This document shows, piece after piece, positions 22,312 to 30,684 of a DNA stretch of 33,175 bases (positions are counted from its first letter, which is position 1; each line of letters starts with the position of its first letter). The translations under genes and the position numbers were made by a program. Under the pieces are notes generated by a model. It was not told where the DNA came from. It searched no databases and saw only the letters and a program-made list of their open reading frames with translations. This DNA is from Gammaproteobacteria bacterium (GTDB lineage Bacteria; Pseudomonadota; Gammaproteobacteria; Ga0077536), in NCBI GenBank assembly GCA_020845935.1, contig JADLEV010000045.1:1-33175 (forward strand), given 5' to 3'.

Positions 22312-23322
22312 TCACGGCCCCTTCGAATGCTTGGCGAAGAACGCGAAGATGTCCGGCATCGCCGCTTCGATGATCGGGCCGTGGGTGACTCCCGGGAACT
22401 CCTTGTACTCATGATTCAAGCCGAGTTCCTTGAGCGTTTCCGCCCACATCCGGGTGTTGGTCACCGGAACGGCTTCATCGGCGTCACCGCTGGTCAGCAG
22501 CAGCGGCACACCGGCTTCCTTGATCTTCTGCAGAATGCTGGCACGGTCGTTGTTCATCATGAACGACGCCGGCGCGATCGACGCGAGTGCGGCCCACTCG
22601 TTCGCATGTTTGGATCCCAGGAACAATGTTCCGGCACCGCCCATCGAATGACCCATCAGGTAGGTGCGCTGGTCATCGACGTTGAATTCCTTGCGGATGA
22701 TGGCGAGCACATTCAGCACGTCCTTTTCGCTCAGTTCGGCGAGATTGTCTGGAGCCGGCGGGGCAGGCGGCATGCCCGCCGGGCCTGTGGCGCCGCGACC
22801 CGGACCCACCGAGACCGGTGCACCCGGTCCAGGCACTCCTGGTCCCGGAGCACCGGGGCCGCGGGCGGCTCCTGGGCCCGGGCCGGGGCCACGGCCACCC
22901 ATGCGGATCACCGGCGACCCATACCAGCCTGTGGTGTTGTAGCCCATCGGTGCGACCAGGATGTAGCCGCCCTCCTCGGCCAGGTCGAGCGCCTTGCCGC
23001 GACACATGAACCCCGGGCCGATACCCATCCCGTGCAGCGACACGATCAGCGGGTTCTTCTTGTCCTCGGATACCTTCGATGACACGAACACGCAATAGGG
23101 CAGATCTTCGTTGGTGTCGGCAAAATGGTAGGTCCGGTTCTGCACGCGCGGATCGCTGGCCTGCGCGAAGCCGCCCTGCCCAGGACCCGGGCCTGGGCCG
23201 CGACTGGCGGCGGGTGCCGGTGCCTGCTGCGCGTAGAGCGCCGAGAGCGGCATACCGAGCGCAAGACACACCGCGGACACGGCAATCAGGCACGTCACGT
23301 AACTGCGAACTCTGTGTTTCAT
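22312..23322 (-). CDS. Secreted alpha/beta hydrolase with Pro/Gly-rich inserts
   Basis: The 336-residue protein has a signal peptide (about 1-32, ending SALYAQQ) and an esterase/feruloyl-esterase-like alpha/beta hydrolase domain. Landmarks are SLHGMG, nucleophile Ser in GHSMGG, an acid in SGDADEAVP and His in GVTHGP. Two low-complexity tracts occur: one after the signal peptide and a longer one, about 50 residues in the centre of the fold, with collagen-like repeats such as GPGAPGPGVPGPGAP before the catalytic Ser. GGAGG before the ATG at 23322 fixes the start; an ATG at 23346 lacks a site. It follows the SnoaL-like gene by 31 bases. The substrate is unknown. Confidence 0.8.
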   Translation of the reverse strand: MKHRVRSYVTCLIAVSAVCLALGMPLSALYAQQAPAPAASRGPGPGPGQGGFAQASDPRVQNRTYHFADTNEDLPYCVFVSSKVSEDKKNPLIVSLHGMGIGPGFMCRGKALDLAEEGGYILVAPMGYNTTGWYGSPVIRMGGRGPGPGPGAARGPGAPGPGVPGPGAPVSVGPGRGATGPAGMPPAPPAPDNLAELSEKDVLNVLAIIRKEFNVDDQRTYLMGHSMGGAGTLFLGSKHANEWAALASIAPASFMMNNDRASILQKIKEAGVPLLLTSGDADEAVPVTNTRMWAETLKELGLNHEYKEFPGVTHGPIIEAAMPDIFAFFAKHSKGP

Positions 23323-23353
23323 GCTCTGGCCTCCGGTCAGTTTCATTACACGG

Positions 23354-23893
23354 TCACTTCGGCGCGACATCGCGCACCTTGATTAACCACTGCCCGTTCA
23401 CGCGCACGACCTCATCGATACTGCGGCCGGCACCGCCGACCCGCACCGGCGTTTCGGCGCCGCCCGCGGGGAACATCGTGATCCAGTAGGCATCGATGGT
23501 CGCGTGATCGCGATCCTTGAAGGTGATGATGTGGTTGGTCACCATGTGCAAGGTGCCGGTTGGATTCTCGCCCTTGGCGCGGCGCTCGTCGCGGCTCCTG
23601 GCAACCCCTGCTACGTAGTCCCGCAGCGCGGTGCGCCCCTTGGTCGAACCGGCCGGACTGACGAATTCGCCATCCTCGGTATAAAGGGCCGCATAGGTCG
23701 CCGCATCGAGACCATCGAGCGATCGCGCATAGCGCCACATCAGCTCTTCGAGCTGCTGGCGATCCCGAACTTCGCGCAGCAAGGCCGCCTCATCGTCACG
23801 GGCCTCATCGGCGGCCGTTGCGGGCAAGCCCCCCAGCACACCCAACAACAAACCTGTCACAACACACTGCGAGACGAACGCTGATGGCTTCAT
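23354..23893 (-). CDS. Secreted SnoaL/NTF2-like protein
   Basis: The 179-residue product has a signal peptide (hydrophobic VVTGLLLGVLGGLPATAA) and a SnoaL-like domain: LEELMWRYARSLDGLDAATYAALYTEDGEF has the classic WRYARSLD and LYTEDGEF pieces, and the end reads VNGQWLIKVRDVAP. Such cone-shaped domains act as small hydratases, isomerases or binding proteins. Its export to the periplasm and pairing with the hydrolase downstream suggest the two act on a common small molecule, which is an inference. AGGGG lies before the ATG at 23893. The start at 23944 would bury the signal peptide. Confidence 0.75.
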   Translation of the reverse strand: MKPSAFVSQCVVTGLLLGVLGGLPATAADEARDDEAALLREVRDRQQLEELMWRYARSLDGLDAATYAALYTEDGEFVSPAGSTKGRTALRDYVAGVARSRDERRAKGENPTGTLHMVTNHIITFKDRDHATIDAYWITMFPAGGAETPVRVGGAGRSIDEVVRVNGQWLIKVRDVAPK

Positions 23894-24075
23894 GGTTTCC
23901 CCCTGTCCAGATGTGTGAACCAGCATGGAACGACGCCTCGGCACAACGACGATGCGCTGGAGGTTCGTGCCTGACCGGACGCTCAGCCTGCCGCGGAAGA
24001 ATGCAAGAAATATGGTTTTCCGCGTCGCGGCGGGACGAACTTAACCGGCCGGGCGAGGCCGACCGGCGTCCGCGA

Positions 24076-24504
24076 TTACGGTGCGCTGGCCGCGGTAGGA
24101 TCGGTGACGAAGCCGATCTTCGCCAGCCCCAGACGCGCCGCCTCGGACATCACCTGAGCCACCTTTTCGTAGGGCGTGGTGCGTTCGGCGCGGATATGCA
24201 GCTCGGGCTGGGGCACGATGGCCGCGGCGGCCTGAATCCGCGCGGAGAGCTGTGGCGAATCGACGACCTCGCCGTTCCAGAAGACACGGCTGTCGGCGTC
24301 GATGGCCAGTTGGACATTGTCCGGCTGGGTCAGGTTTGGCGTCGATGATGCCTTCGGCAATTCGACCTTCACCGCGTGCGTCAGCAGCGGCGCCGTGACG
24401 ATGAAGATGATGAGCAGCACCAGCATCACGTCGATCAGCGGCACCATGTTGATTTCGGCAAGCGGCTCGTTGTCGTCGCCGCCGTCGAGACTTGCGAATG
24501 CCAT
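24076..24504 (-). CDS. exbD: ExbD/TolR-type proton channel protein
   Basis: The 142-residue inner-membrane protein partners ExbB in using the proton gradient to energise TonB. A single transmembrane helix (about 20-42) carries the essential Asp25 in NMVPLIDVMLVLLIIFIVT. The periplasmic domain has VQLAIDADSRVFWNGEVV and PELHIRAERTTPYEKV. GAGGGA is upstream of the ATG at 24504. It starts 10 bases after the exbB stop. The tonB-exbB-exbD order and siderophore receptor upstream favour ExbD over TolR. Confidence 0.92.
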   Translation of the reverse strand: MAFASLDGGDDNEPLAEINMVPLIDVMLVLLIIFIVTAPLLTHAVKVELPKASSTPNLTQPDNVQLAIDADSRVFWNGEVVDSPQLSARIQAAAAIVPQPELHIRAERTTPYEKVAQVMSEAARLGLAKIGFVTDPTAASAP

Positions 24505-24514
24505 GACGGGTCCC

Positions 24515-25303
24515 TCAGCGAACCACGAGGCCGGGCGGGTTGCCGGCACGATCCTGGGCTCGAGCCAGCGCGATCATCTTCTCGCTGGTGGCGCGGGCGT
24601 CGGTCAGCATCGGTGAGGTCTTGATGCCGGTGGCCATGAACGCAAAGACGTCATAGGCGAACGAGTTGAGTCGCGACAGCACGTTGCGGTTGACACGGGC
24701 GAACGCGTTGTAGGCGATCGCCGCGGGGATCGCCACCGCGAGACCGAGTCCGGTCATGATCAGCGCTTCGCCGACCGGGCCCGCGACCTTGTCGAGCGTC
24801 CCCTGCCCCGACAGCCCGATGGCGATGAGTGCATGGTAGATGCCCCAGACCGTGCCGAACAAGCCGACGAAGGGCGCCGAGGAAGCGACCGTCGCGAGAA
24901 AGGTCTGACCGAATTCGAGCCGGCTGCGGTCCTCGTCGATGGCGCGCTTCAATGCCCGCGTCAGCAGATCGTCCGGTGCACCGGAGGCGATCAGGCTCTC
25001 GCCATGGCCGGTCTTCTTGCGATTGTGTTGTTCGATTGCGGTGAAGCCGTGATGCACCAGATGCGAGAACGGGTCGGTGATGCCGCGCTCGCGGATCCGG
25101 GCAGCCACCGCTTCCAGATTGGGCGCCTCCCAGAAGGCATCGAGAAACTCTTCGCTGCGGCGGCGCAGCCGCCGACTCTGCAAGCCCTTGGTGGCGATCA
25201 GGTACCACGATCCGACCGAGGCTATCACCATCAACACCAAAACCAGGCGGGCGATGCCATCGGATGCGGCGAGGAAGTGGCCGAAGCCAAGCGAGTTTTC
25301 CAT
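24515..25303 (-). CDS. exbB: ExbB/MotA-type proton channel protein
   Basis: The 262-residue inner-membrane protein has the ExbB layout: helix 1 at about 17-37, a cytoplasmic domain with a conserved TRALKRAIDEDRSRLE, then helix 2 with TVASSAPFVGLFGTVWGIYHAL and helix 3 with GPVGEALIMTGLGLAVAIPA. The last two are the MotA/TolQ/ExbB signature. It forms the pentamer around ExbD. The ATG follows the tonB stop by one base (TGATATG), so translation is probably coupled. Confidence 0.93.
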   Translation of the reverse strand: MENSLGFGHFLAASDGIARLVLVLMVIASVGSWYLIATKGLQSRRLRRRSEEFLDAFWEAPNLEAVAARIRERGITDPFSHLVHHGFTAIEQHNRKKTGHGESLIASGAPDDLLTRALKRAIDEDRSRLEFGQTFLATVASSAPFVGLFGTVWGIYHALIAIGLSGQGTLDKVAGPVGEALIMTGLGLAVAIPAAIAYNAFARVNRNVLSRLNSFAYDVFAFMATGIKTSPMLTDARATSEKMIALARAQDRAGNPPGLVVR

Positions 25304-25304
25304 A

Positions 25305-25979
25305 TCAGCCTCTCACATTGAATATCACGGGAACGAGCACCCAGGCGCCGACGTGTTCTTCGCCGCGCCGGGCCGGCACAAATTTCCACCGCGCAACCGC
25401 TTCCCGGGCCGCATCATCGAGCCGGGAGAAACCGCTGCTGGTTTCGATTTCAATCGTTCCGGGCCGGCCATCGGGATTGACGAAAACCCGCAACGTCACC
25501 GTCCCTTCCTCCCGCAGGCGGCGGGACATGCTCGGATAGACCGGCGCCGGATTCGACAGATAGTCGGCGTCGAAGCGCGGCTGCGTGACGGCCGGTTCGG
25601 GCGGTGCCGGTTCGATGACCTCGGGCACCGGGGTCGCGATCGGCACTTCCGCGACCGGCGCCGACGTTTCGGTCGCAGCGGCAAGTACCGGCGCGGGCGG
25701 TGGCGGCGTCGGCGCGCGCCGCGGTTTTGGCAACGGCTTTGGTGCCACCGGCTTCGGCTCGGGAACGGGCGGTGGCTCCGGCGCGGCAGGCGCCGCCGCC
25801 GGGATCACCTGCACCATCAAGGTCACGACCGCCGCAGGTGATGGCACGACATCCAGCGAAATCAGCAATGCGACGAGCGCGACGTGGACCAGCACGACCA
25901 CGGCCATCCCGCGCGCGGAAAGGCGCTGGTTGCCATACGGCAACTCGCGTCTCGGGATTGTGTGCGCCGCGGACGTCAT
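25305..25979 (-). CDS. tonB: TonB energy-transducing protein
   Basis: The 224-residue protein has a single N-terminal membrane anchor (about 24-44, MAVVVLVHVALVALLISL), a Pro-rich spanner at about 60-105 (PEPPPVPEPKPVAPKPLP) and a C-terminal TonB domain at 138-224 with YPSMSRRLREEGTVTLRVFV, GSFSRLDDAA-like SSGFSRLDDAAREAV and WKFVPAR. It carries energy from ExbBD to the outer-membrane receptor. The ATG at 25979 has a weak ribosome-binding site; an internal Met at residue 25 would remove the cytoplasmic tail. Confidence 0.92.
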   Translation of the reverse strand: MTSAAHTIPRRELPYGNQRLSARGMAVVVLVHVALVALLISLDVVPSPAAVVTLMVQVIPAAAPAAPEPPPVPEPKPVAPKPLPKPRRAPTPPPPAPVLAAATETSAPVAEVPIATPVPEVIEPAPPEPAVTQPRFDADYLSNPAPVYPSMSRRLREEGTVTLRVFVNPDGRPGTIEIETSSGFSRLDDAAREAVARWKFVPARRGEEHVGAWVLVPVIFNVRG

Positions 25980-26009
25980 ATCACGCGCATCTCATGCCGC
26001 ATCTTCAAC

Positions 26010-26549
26010 TTATGCGGTTTGCCGCAGAGGCGCCGAGCGCGGCGCATCCCAGGCCGCGACAGCGACCGGCAGGAGCCGGCTCACCGCATAGCTACACAAG
26101 GCGATGGTCAACGCGAATCCGGCCGCAAACCAGGGAAACGGCAGCACGCCATAGGCCAGCGGCTTGCTGACACCCAGCAACGTGCCGTAGAGCAGGCTGC
26201 CGGTCGAAATGCCGAACATCAGGTTGCGGCGCCACGCCGGTGCGGTTCGCACCCACCGCTTGATGGCGCACGAGTTCAGCCACCACAGCAGCACCAGACT
26301 GACCTTGGTCCACAGCTTTGGGTTGTCCAGGTATGCAAACAGGCCCGTCTGGAAGATGCCGACGCCGATCAGGATGGCGCCGGAGACCCAGAGATGGGTC
26401 TCGCCCAAATTGAAGGTCCGGCGCCAGAGCGGATGACCGTCCTCATCACCGCGCAGGATTCGCGCGAAATGGAATACCGACATCATCGCCGCGAGCGTGG
26501 CGATGACGTGATAGAACGCAGCGAAGGCAACAATGAATTTCGCGGTCAC
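26010..26549 (-). CDS. Five-helix inner-membrane protein in the iron-uptake locus
   Basis: The 179-residue hydrophobic protein has about five transmembrane helices. It contains FYHVIATLAAMMSVFHFARILRG, GETHLWVSGAILIGVGI and KVSLVLLWWLNS, with scattered His residues in helices 1 and 2. The layout recalls DUF2269 or CopD-like membrane proteins, but I cannot assign a family firmly. Iron-related DUF1513 loci often include such a protein; a haem- or metal-binding membrane role is a guess. The GTG start at 26549 has GGAAG upstream and follows DUF1513 by 12 bases. Confidence 0.6.
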   Translation of the reverse strand: MTAKFIVAFAAFYHVIATLAAMMSVFHFARILRGDEDGHPLWRRTFNLGETHLWVSGAILIGVGIFQTGLFAYLDNPKLWTKVSLVLLWWLNSCAIKRWVRTAPAWRRNLMFGISTGSLLYGTLLGVSKPLAYGVLPFPWFAAGFALTIALCSYAVSRLLPVAVAAWDAPRSAPLRQTA

Positions 26550-26561
26550 GTTAGCGCTTCC

Positions 26562-27704
26562 TCAACCCATTCGTACCCAGTGATTGTCGAGGGCCATCGG
26601 CTTGGGCCAGGCCAGGAACGCCGGTTTGGCACTGGGGTGCCAGCGCACCAGGCCGGGCGCCGTGGCAACCAGCACGCCACCGCCCGGCGGAGGTCCAGCC
26701 CAGTCGGTCAGTGCATAGGCTTCTTCCATCTCCACGATCGACGCCAGCTTGTCCGGCGACCCGGGCAGCCAGAGTTGCGCCACCCCACCCTTGTTGCTCG
26801 ACAGCGCGAAGCCGCCCTGAAACGCCGCGACGATGTCGCCACAGTAGCCGTGGCCATCGTTGGCGCGGGTCGGCGTGGACAAGTGCGACCCGTCGAACAG
26901 CGCGAGGATCGGCGCGGCATCGCGGCGCGCCGCATCGTCGTGCTCGGCCTGCATTGCAATACCGAGATAATGCGGGGCGCCAACCGCCGGCTGGCTCCAG
27001 GCCAGGTGCCGCAGGCTGAGCCGCGGATCGTCCAGCCGCCACTGGCCGAGCGGTTGACCGGTGCGACCGTCGAGGCGAACCAGCGAGGACTCCATCCGGT
27101 GCAGGTCGAACTTGACGTCGGCCAGCGTGCGCGGCACACCTCCGTTCGCGATGAGCAGATGGCCCGCCGCGTCGAGCACGGCCTGATGCGGCTCGATGCC
27201 GCCGCTGGCCCATTCGTCGATCCGTTGCAACGTCTGCCGATCGCGAATGCTGATGCGGCCCTGATCGTTGCTGTAATCGATCGCGGTCGCGTAGAGCACG
27301 TCCTCGCCCACGGCGATGTGGCCGCTGAGGCGGACGTTCTCCGACTCTTTGGTGACATCGATCCGCTGCATCACCTTGCCGTCGCCATCGCAACGCAACA
27401 GCCAGGCGCCGGGACGCAGGCCATTCACCAGCAGGCCACCGCCCGCTTCCGGGACCAGACCATGCGGCCGGCTGGGCAACGCCACGGCGTAGCGGATCTC
27501 AATCTGCTGACGTTCCCAATCCGCGGCGAGCACGCCGGCGAAATGGCTATCGGTCACCTTGGGTCCCCGCCAGGCGGCGCCGATCAGCGTGGTTGCCAGA
27601 GGCTCCGCCGCGCTGCCCTCGGCAAGCACGCCTTTGGGCATGAGGCTCAGGGCGCCGAGGGACAGCAACAACCGGCGGCGGGTGAATGCATTGGTCATGT
27701 TCAT
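26562..27704 (-). CDS. DUF1513 beta-propeller protein, Tat-exported
   Basis: The 380-residue protein begins with a twin-arginine-like signal (FTRRRLLLSLGALSLMPKGVLA), then a DUF1513 domain with the propeller-like landmarks LPSRPHGLV, GHIAVGEDVLYATAI, RDRQTLQRIDEWASGGIEPH and DGHGYCGDIVAAF. DUF1513 proteins occur in iron-regulated loci with imelysins and di-haem peroxidase-like proteins, where their exact role is unknown; those partners are absent here. Two ATGs (27704 and 27698) are near GGAG. It lies 29 bases after the receptor stop. Confidence 0.85.
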   Translation of the reverse strand: MNMTNAFTRRRLLLSLGALSLMPKGVLAEGSAAEPLATTLIGAAWRGPKVTDSHFAGVLAADWERQQIEIRYAVALPSRPHGLVPEAGGGLLVNGLRPGAWLLRCDGDGKVMQRIDVTKESENVRLSGHIAVGEDVLYATAIDYSNDQGRISIRDRQTLQRIDEWASGGIEPHQAVLDAAGHLLIANGGVPRTLADVKFDLHRMESSLVRLDGRTGQPLGQWRLDDPRLSLRHLAWSQPAVGAPHYLGIAMQAEHDDAARRDAAPILALFDGSHLSTPTRANDGHGYCGDIVAAFQGGFALSSNKGGVAQLWLPGSPDKLASIVEMEEAYALTDWAGPPPGGGVLVATAPGLVRWHPSAKPAFLAWPKPMALDNHWVRMG

Positions 27705-27733
27705 GGCGATCTCCAGCGAAGCACGCGCGCGGC

Positions 27734-30031
27734 TCAGTAAATGAACTCCGCGGTGAACGCTGCCGACAGCGGTGTGCCGAGCGTCATCCGCGCGCCGCTG
27801 TTGTTGAGGGTGCCGATGTAGTCCTCATCGAACAGGTTGTATACGTTCAACCGCAGGTTCACGTTCCGGGTGACGGCGTAGGCTGCCATCAGATCGGTCA
27901 CCCAGTACGACGGGATGGTCGGCATGTTCTGCGGCGTCGTCGCCCCGGCTGTCACGACCCGCTTCTGCTTCGAGACGTAGCGCGTGCCGCCACCGATCGT
28001 GAGCTCGCCGAAGGAGTATGAAGTCCAGAAGTTCGCGGTCACGTCCGGACTCCACCGTGCCGTGCTGGTTTCAACGCCACTGGCATTGAACTGATCGCGC
28101 ACTTTCGTGCGTGTCTTCGCGATGCTGGCGGAAACCTGCCAGAAGTTGGTGAGCTGGCCGACCGCCGCCAGTTCAACGCCATCCACCCGGGTCTTGCCGA
28201 ACTGCGCGAAGCCGTTGGTATCGAGATCGAACGACACCTGCTTGTCGTTCTCGGTGCGGAAGATCGCGCCGCTGACGTTCAGGCGGCGATCCAGCAGTTC
28301 CCACTTGGTGCCGAACTCGAGGTTCGCGGTCTCCTGCGGATCCATCGTCGGGGCGTTCTGGTTGGTGTTGGTCGCCGACAGCGCGAAGTTGCCCCCGCCC
28401 GGTGGCGTGAACGAGTTCGCGTAGGCGGCATAGACGCTGCCGATCGTGGCCGGCTTGAACAGCACTCCGACCTTCCAGCTCAGCAACTCGTCATTGATCG
28501 ACAGCGATTCCGGTGCGAGCTGGCCGACACTGTAGGCCGGATACAATGTTCTGTTGTTGGTCGTCACCAGCACACTGACATCGGTATTGGTCCGGTAGTG
28601 CTCGGCGCGCAGACCACCGCTCAACTGCCAGCGCTCGCTCAGATCCAGCGTATCGAACGCGTAGAACGCGGCGGTAAAGGTATCGCCATCGGTGTAGGCC
28701 CCGGTCCGGTATGGCATACCGAGCAGATCCTCTTCGTTCGGCGCATACAGATTCGCCGCCGGGTTGAGGGTCGCCGTGAAGCCGACGCCGTTGATCGTCT
28801 GCGTCGTGGTGCCGAACGTCGGGGTCTTCTGCCGCTCGTAGATGAATTCGAGGCCGCTCGACAGCGCATGCCGGATCCCGCCCCAGGTGAAATCGGTGGT
28901 GACATTGGACTGATTGGCGAGTACCTCATTGATCTGATCGACCCGCTGGCGCGTGCGAGCCACGGTCCAGCTGGCGGGATCCAAGGCGTTCACCGCGGCG
29001 AGCGTGTTGACGCCGGTGAGGATGCGATCCATCCGTGTCTTGCCGTAGCGGGAGATGTTCCGCAGCGTCGTCGCGCTCGCCAGATCGTGCTCGACCTTTG
29101 CGGTCACCATGTCGGCGTCGATCCGTTCGTAGTCGAACTTGCTGCCGTAGAAATTCTCGCGGTCCACGCGGGCGCCGGCCTGGAGCGCGGCGTTGGCATT
29201 GTAGAAGCCTTTCATGCCGATGGTCGGGATGCCTCCTTCGGGTACGTTGTCCTGGCGAATGTGCTGCGAGTACAGGGTGAACCGCGTCGGCGTGCCGAGG
29301 CCGAACGCGAACGACGGCGCGATGCCGAAGCCGTTGTTCTCGATCTCGTCGCGTCCATCGACACCGCCCGCCTGCCCCATGAGGTTGAGACGAAACCCCG
29401 CGGTCTCGCCGAGCTTGCGATTGAGGTCGACGGCCAGCCGCTTGTGGTTCGCGGTATTCCAGGTCGCGCCGCCGCTGAGCATGTCTTCCCGGGTCGGCAG
29501 CTTGGAAACCAGGTTGATGTATCCCGAGGCAGCGCCGCGGCCGATGTCCGCACCCACCGAGCCCTTGGCGACTTCCACCTGTTCGAGATTGAACACATCA
29601 CGGGTCACGGCGCCGAGATCGCGGATGCCATCGACGAAGGTCGCCGTCTGGGTCGAGAACGCGCGCAACTGGAAGGTATCGCCGGCCGAGGTGTTGCCGT
29701 TCTCGCCCAGCTGCTGGGTGATGCCCGGCGTATTGCGCAGCGCTTCCACCAGAGTCGATGCACCCTGCTCCCGGAGGATCTCCTTGTTGATCACCGTGAT
29801 CGTCTGCGGCGTGTCGACCAGCGGCTGCGTCAGTTTCGGGTTCGACGAACTCTCCACCCGGTAGCCCGGTTCGCCCTCGGTCGTCACCGTGACCGGTGCC
29901 AGGACCTGTTCGCTCCGCTGCTGCGCGGTCACCACGATCGGGAGCGCCAACGTTGCGAGCGCGACCATACCTTTGTTGCCGCCACGCTTGCGCCCATGCG
30001 AATGCACCTTGGTCGTTATCACAGTCTTCAT
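27734..30031 (-). CDS. TonB-dependent siderophore receptor (Fiu-like)
   Basis: The 765-residue outer-membrane receptor has a signal peptide (about 1-37, after a basic start with HGRKRGGNKG), a plug domain with VDTPQTITVINKEIL, LRNTPGITQQLGE, FVDGIRDLG and EVAKGSVGADIGRGAASGYI, and a 22-strand barrel ending in the aromatic FTAEFIY. Layout and motifs are nearest to catecholate receptors such as Fiu. AGGAAG before the ATG at 30031 fixes the start. A near-perfect Fur box lies about 125 bases upstream, so expression should rise on iron limitation. The tonB-exbBD genes downstream on the same strand supply energy. The exact ligand is not determined by sequence. Confidence 0.92.
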   Translation of the reverse strand: MKTVITTKVHSHGRKRGGNKGMVALATLALPIVVTAQQRSEQVLAPVTVTTEGEPGYRVESSSNPKLTQPLVDTPQTITVINKEILREQGASTLVEALRNTPGITQQLGENGNTSAGDTFQLRAFSTQTATFVDGIRDLGAVTRDVFNLEQVEVAKGSVGADIGRGAASGYINLVSKLPTREDMLSGGATWNTANHKRLAVDLNRKLGETAGFRLNLMGQAGGVDGRDEIENNGFGIAPSFAFGLGTPTRFTLYSQHIRQDNVPEGGIPTIGMKGFYNANAALQAGARVDRENFYGSKFDYERIDADMVTAKVEHDLASATTLRNISRYGKTRMDRILTGVNTLAAVNALDPASWTVARTRQRVDQINEVLANQSNVTTDFTWGGIRHALSSGLEFIYERQKTPTFGTTTQTINGVGFTATLNPAANLYAPNEEDLLGMPYRTGAYTDGDTFTAAFYAFDTLDLSERWQLSGGLRAEHYRTNTDVSVLVTTNNRTLYPAYSVGQLAPESLSINDELLSWKVGVLFKPATIGSVYAAYANSFTPPGGGNFALSATNTNQNAPTMDPQETANLEFGTKWELLDRRLNVSGAIFRTENDKQVSFDLDTNGFAQFGKTRVDGVELAAVGQLTNFWQVSASIAKTRTKVRDQFNASGVETSTARWSPDVTANFWTSYSFGELTIGGGTRYVSKQKRVVTAGATTPQNMPTIPSYWVTDLMAAYAVTRNVNLRLNVYNLFDEDYIGTLNNSGARMTLGTPLSAAFTAEFIY

Positions 30032-30148
30032 CACAGTCTTCCTTTCGTTGAGAATGCCGCCGCAAGCGCCGGCATCGATTGTTCTTCGGTTCGAGATGAT
30101 GGGTTCCTTGACGATGCCGCGATGAATCGTTCGACGTCGCAGAAACAA

Positions 30149-30183
30149 CTTACGGTAATGATAATCGTTATCATTACTGTAAG
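30149..30183. promoter_or_regulatory. Fur box between receptor and ddaH remnant
   Basis: A perfect 10-bp inverted repeat, GTAATGATAA (30155-30164) and TTATCATTAC (30168-30177), with a 3-base centre, matches the Fur consensus. It extends to 16-bp arms (CTTACG on the left, TGTAAG on the right) with one mismatch. It can control both divergent genes. Confidence 0.88.
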
Positions 30184-30202
30184 CAACACGGAGAGTACGA
30201 GC

Positions 30203-30684
30203 ATGTTGACTGCCATCACGCGACGGATCAGTCCGCGATGCAACACTTGCGAACTCACCCATCTGGAACGGCAACCGATCGATCTCGATCTGGCCCGAGC
30301 CCAGCATCACGGGTACGAAACCGCCTTGCGCGAGTTGGGGTGTGATGTGATTTCGTTGCCGGCCGAACCCGGGCTGCCGGATTCAGTCTTCGTCGAGGAC
30401 GTGACGTTGGTCTTCGATGAACTCGCGATCGTCACGCGGCCTGGCGCCGATTCCCGCAAGCCAGAGACGGCATCGATCGCGCGCGCACTGATGCCGTGTG
30501 GATCGATCGGGCCGTGATCTATCCATCGAGTTTCCCGCAGACACGGCAACGTCTGGAACGCGCCGGGCTGATTCTGAAGATCGTCAACGTGACGGAGCTT
30601 GCGAAAGCCGAAGGTGCTGTCAGCTGCTGCAGCCTGAACTTCCAGCGGCGCGACCCCGGAGAATCGATCGACCTGTCCGCCTGA
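30203..30684 (+). pseudogene. Dimethylargininase (DDAH) gene broken by internal deletion
   Basis: From the ATG at 30203 (GGAGAG upstream) the first 95 or so residues match the DDAH N-terminus: LTAITRRISPR, LDLARAQHHGYETALRELG, LPDSVFVEDVTLVFDELAIVTRPGADSRKPET. That frame stops at 30517. From about 30490, in the +1 frame, the C-terminal end of the family appears: WIDRAVIYPSSFPQTRQRLERAGL and ELAKAEGAVSCCSLNF, including the catalytic-Cys region. Families are about 255 residues; about 110 middle residues, with the catalytic His, are missing. DDAH hydrolyses methylated arginines to citrulline. The end of the original gene is uncertain. Confidence 0.8.

Noticed and set aside
25884-27740. About 600-codon plus-strand open frame opposite the tonB/DUF1513 region
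   Set aside because: It crosses three genes and their gaps on the other strand and shows no recognisable domain.
28598-30202. Long plus-strand open frame opposite the siderophore receptor, running into the ddaH remnant
   Set aside because: Only the part after the ATG at 30203 resembles a protein family; the upstream part is antisense to the receptor and is a shadow.
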